Shown here in pieces: positions 5,584-6,906 of a stretch of 6,906 nucleotides of DNA. The DNA lies in the NCBI GenBank assembly GCA_021734595.1, contig JAIPIO010000213.1:1-6906 (forward strand), in the 5' to 3' direction. The notes below the pieces were generated by a model. The model was given only the letters and a program-made list of their open reading frames with translations, had not been told where the DNA came from and did not search any database. Both the position numbers and the translations under genes were made by a program. Each line of letters opens with the position of its first letter. The first letter of the stretch is position 1. The DNA comes from Kiritimatiellales bacterium. GTDB taxonomy: Bacteria > Verrucomicrobiota > Kiritimatiellia > Kiritimatiellales > Pontiellaceae.

Positions 5584-6744
5584 ATGCAGGAAAAACCTGT
5601 CATTCAGCTTTTGCCCGACCAAGTGATCAACAAAATCGCTGCAGGTGAGGTGGTCGAGCGCCCGGCATCGGTGATGAAAGAGTTGTTCGAAAACGCGCTC
5701 GACGCCGGGGCGACGCAGATTGGCGTCGAAATTATACGTGGCGGCAGGCAGCTCATCGCCGTCACCGACAACGGTTGCGGGATGGGCCGCGACCAGGCGC
5801 TGCTAAGCATTGAGCGCCATGCCACCAGTAAAATCCGCTCCGAAGCCGATATTGAGAACATCCACACGCTCGGATTCCGCGGCGAGGCGCTGGCCGCCAT
5901 CTCATCGGTCTCGCGCTTCACGCTCGTCACCCGCCCGGAAACTGAGCTGAGCGGCACGGAAATCCAGATTGCCGGCGGAAAAATGCTGGGGATCGAGGAT
6001 ATCGGCTGCCCCGTCGGCACGCGCATCGAAATCCGCAACCTCTTCTTCAACGTGCCCGCCCGCCGCAAGTTCCTGCGTGCCGAGCAGACCGAGCTGGTGC
6101 ATATCCGCCAGCTCTTCCTCGTCCACGCCCTCGCCCATCCCGAAACCGGCATGAGTCTCAAGGTCGATGAGCGGATGGTCTACAATCTTCCAATGGCTGG
6201 AACAATGGCGGATCGCATCGCCGAGCTCTACAACCCCGGCTTTCTCGAACACCTGCTGCCACTCAACCATTCCGACGGCGAATACGCCATCACCGGCTTT
6301 GCCGGGCTGCCGCAGACCGGAGGCAAGGACCGGCAGGACCAGTATATCTTCATCAACGGCCGCCCCGCCTCCGCGCCGGTGGTCTACCATGCCCTCAACG
6401 AGGCCTACCATTCGCTCATCGCCAAAGGCCGCTTCCCCGCCGTCTTTCTCTTTATCGCGATGGAGCCGTCACTCGTCGATGTCAACGTCCATCCGACCAA
6501 GAAGGAGGTGCGCTTCCGCCATCCGGCACAGCTGCGCGATGCCGTCATTGCCGCGCTCAACAACGCGCTCACGTTCCAATCATTGGAAGAGGACATACAT
6601 CCAACTTCGAACATCCAACTTCCAACCCCGAATGCTCCACCCTCCCCCGTCCGGCCAAGGTTTCAAACGCAGAAAAAGATGGAGGGTCTGCTGGTTAGAC
6701 CGGAGTTGGTTGAACATCGGACAAAGAACATCGTGGGTGGCTGA
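5584..6744 (+). CDS. mutL: DNA mismatch repair protein MutL, truncated after the ATPase domain
   Basis: MutL couples MutS mismatch recognition to strand incision and removal. The 386-residue frame contains a complete GHKL ATPase half: KELFENALDAG (32-42, with E33 and N37 equivalent to E. coli E29 and N33), DNGCG (62-66), RHATSK (78-83), GFRGEAL (98-104), NVPARRKFL (156-164), INGRPAS (257-263) and VDVNVHPTKKEVRF (298-311, with the conserved lysine of HPxK). Family members are usually about 600 residues or more. Here the frame ends in a linker at 331-386, so the C-terminal dimerisation domain, including any DQHAxxExxxE endonuclease motif, is absent. The linker carries 14-base repeats, and the stop TGA lies 27 bases before an IS1595-type transposase start. 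The most likely reading is an allele broken by the insertion sequence. The ATG at 5584 is chosen because MQEKPVIQLLPDQVINKIAAG aligns with the normal MutL N-terminus; no clear Shine-Dalgarno is seen. Two copies of the 15-bp palindrome lie inside the gene. Confidence 0.93.
   Translation: MQEKPVIQLLPDQVINKIAAGEVVERPASVMKELFENALDAGATQIGVEIIRGGRQLIAVTDNGCGMGRDQALLSIERHATSKIRSEADIENIHTLGFRGEALAAISSVSRFTLVTRPETELSGTEIQIAGGKMLGIEDIGCPVGTRIEIRNLFFNVPARRKFLRAEQTELVHIRQLFLVHALAHPETGMSLKVDERMVYNLPMAGTMADRIAELYNPGFLEHLLPLNHSDGEYAITGFAGLPQTGGKDRQDQYIFINGRPASAPVVYHALNEAYHSLIAKGRFPAVFLFIAMEPSLVDVNVHPTKKEVRFRHPAQLRDAVIAALNNALTFQSLEEDIHPTSNIQLPTPNAPPSPVRPRFQTQKKMEGLLVRPELVEHRTKNIVGG
6188..6202. repeat. 15-bp palindrome inside mutL, copy 1
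   Basis: TTCCAATGGCTGGAA is an exact match to TTCCA-N5-TGGAA within codons 202-206 (LPMAG) of mutL, in a variable part of the N-terminal half between conserved motifs. Confidence 0.6.
6574..6588. repeat. 15-bp palindrome inside mutL, copy 2
   Basis: TTCCAATCATTGGAA is identical to the copy at 5547-5561. It encodes FQSLE (331-335) exactly at the end of the ATPase half, directly before the repeat-bearing linker. Its codon phase differs from the copy at 6188, so the motif is conserved as DNA rather than as peptide. Confidence 0.65.
6597..6624. repeat. Two tandem 14-bp repeats in the mutL linker
   Basis: ACATCCAACTTCGA is followed directly by ACATCCAACTTCCA, 13 of 14 bases identical, and degenerates after that (ACCCCGAATG). 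In the mutL frame this gives HPTSNIQLPT. The unit looks like two 7-base half-units (consensus near GAACATC/CAACTTC), a simple-repeat style I associate with PVC and related environmental genomes; that association is from memory. Confidence 0.6.
6712..6733. repeat. 8-bp direct repeat with the same 14-base period
   Basis: GAACATCG occurs at 6712-6719 and 6726-6733, start to start 14 bases, encoding part of EHRTKNI. The shared ACATC core and period tie it to the tandem unit at 6597-6624. Confidence 0.4.
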
Positions 6745-6906
6745 TTGACTCAAGTACCCCCAATATTTAGTATGGCGCGTATGAAGGCAACCGCTGAAAA
6801 CCCTTATCCGAAAACATTTGAAGAGTTTCTGGAATGGTTCCAGAGCGAGGCGGATTGCGAGCAATACTTGGAATGGATTCGCTGGCCGAATGGATTGAAG
6901 TGCCCC
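6735..6906 (+). mobile_element. Left end of an IS1595/ISXO2-type insertion sequence (partial)
   Basis: The transposase start at 6772 implies an element end shortly upstream. GGGTGGCTGATTGACT at 6735-6750 follows the last mutL-frame sequence and is a candidate left inverted repeat beginning with GGG, a common start in this family. The exact boundary is a guess because the right end lies outside the window. If 6735 is correct, the 8-bp target duplication would be AACATCGT (6727-6734). Confidence 0.6.
6772..6906 (+). CDS. IS1595-family (ISXO2-like) transposase, N-terminal part
   Basis: Forty-five codons are visible before the window ends: MARMKATAENPYPKTFEEF, then LEWFQSEADCEQYLEWI, then RWPNGLKCP. 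The 'F...EADCxxYLExxRWPxGxxCPxC' pattern is the N-terminal zinc-ribbon region of IS1595-family transposases, which precedes the DDE/N catalytic domain of ISXO2-like enzymes; the second half of the zinc ribbon lies outside. The ATG at 6772 gives the expected distance to the ribbon; ATG at 6781 is an alternative. No Shine-Dalgarno is seen. It is in the same frame as mutL, separated only by the TGA at 6742-6744. Confidence 0.85.
   Translation, partial: MARMKATAENPYPKTFEEFLEWFQSEADCEQYLEWIRWPNGLKCP

Noticed and set aside
6691..6714. VRPELVEH in the mutL tail as a trace of a dispersed repeat known to encode VRPELVEG-like peptides
   Set aside because: The peptide is similar but the bases (CCGGAGTTGGTTGAA) differ from the repeat form I remember at several positions, so I cannot support the link.
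6831..6847. TCTGGAATGGTTCCAGA palindrome in the transposase
   Set aside because: The half-sites are in the opposite order and spacing (TGGAA-N3-TTCCA), and the stretch encodes LEWFQ of the transposase; not the same motif.

Overview
The window reads as chromosomal DNA of a Gram-negative PVC-group bacterium, most likely Kiritimatiellota or a close relative. The clues are moderately GC-rich coding sequence, a large multidomain exported metallophosphoesterase ending in a 'TWPS...RTYSILRETNLL' type tail domain of the kind common in Kiritimatiellota and Verrucomicrobiota, a bacterial DA1-like LIM/metallopeptidase, and outer-membrane-type proteins. This assignment is inference from protein style, not from a marker gene.

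Layout. Positions 1-193 (minus) hold the first 64 codons of an ACT-domain protein. A 136-base divergent gap follows, carrying three evenly spaced 15-bp palindromes. Next is a plus-strand pair: a DA1-like zinc peptidase with four LIM-like zinc modules and a Tat-like leader (330-1370), then a small outer-membrane beta-barrel-like protein (1392-2114) with its own strong ribosome binding site. Convergent to these is a short lipoprotein-like gene (2135-2560, minus) and an 891-residue secreted metallophosphoesterase (2696-5371, minus) that starts at TTG. A second divergent gap (5372-5583) holds another cluster of three palindromes and what looks like the last strand of a decayed outer-membrane protein. 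mutL (5584-6744, plus) follows, with an intact ATPase half but no C-terminal half. The window ends in the first 45 codons of an IS1595/ISXO2-type transposase (6772-6906).

The most striking signal is a dispersed palindrome, TTCCA-N5-TGGAA. It occurs seven times exactly and twice in near-exact form, where about 0.007 exact copies are expected by chance. In both divergent gaps the copies form triplets spaced at near-integral helical turns (32 and 32 bp; 21 and 31 bp). Further copies sit in the 20-bp convergent gap and twice inside mutL. This could be a phased operator array for a dimeric DNA-binding protein or a dispersed repeat family. The second signal is the truncated mutL: its linker carries 14-bp (2 x 7) repeats and is then cut off beside an insertion sequence, which suggests loss of mismatch repair in this lineage unless the rest lies beyond the element.

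Functionally, the DA1-like peptidase and the barrel protein probably form an export-directed operon. The other genes are linked mainly by adjacency and by the shared palindromes upstream.
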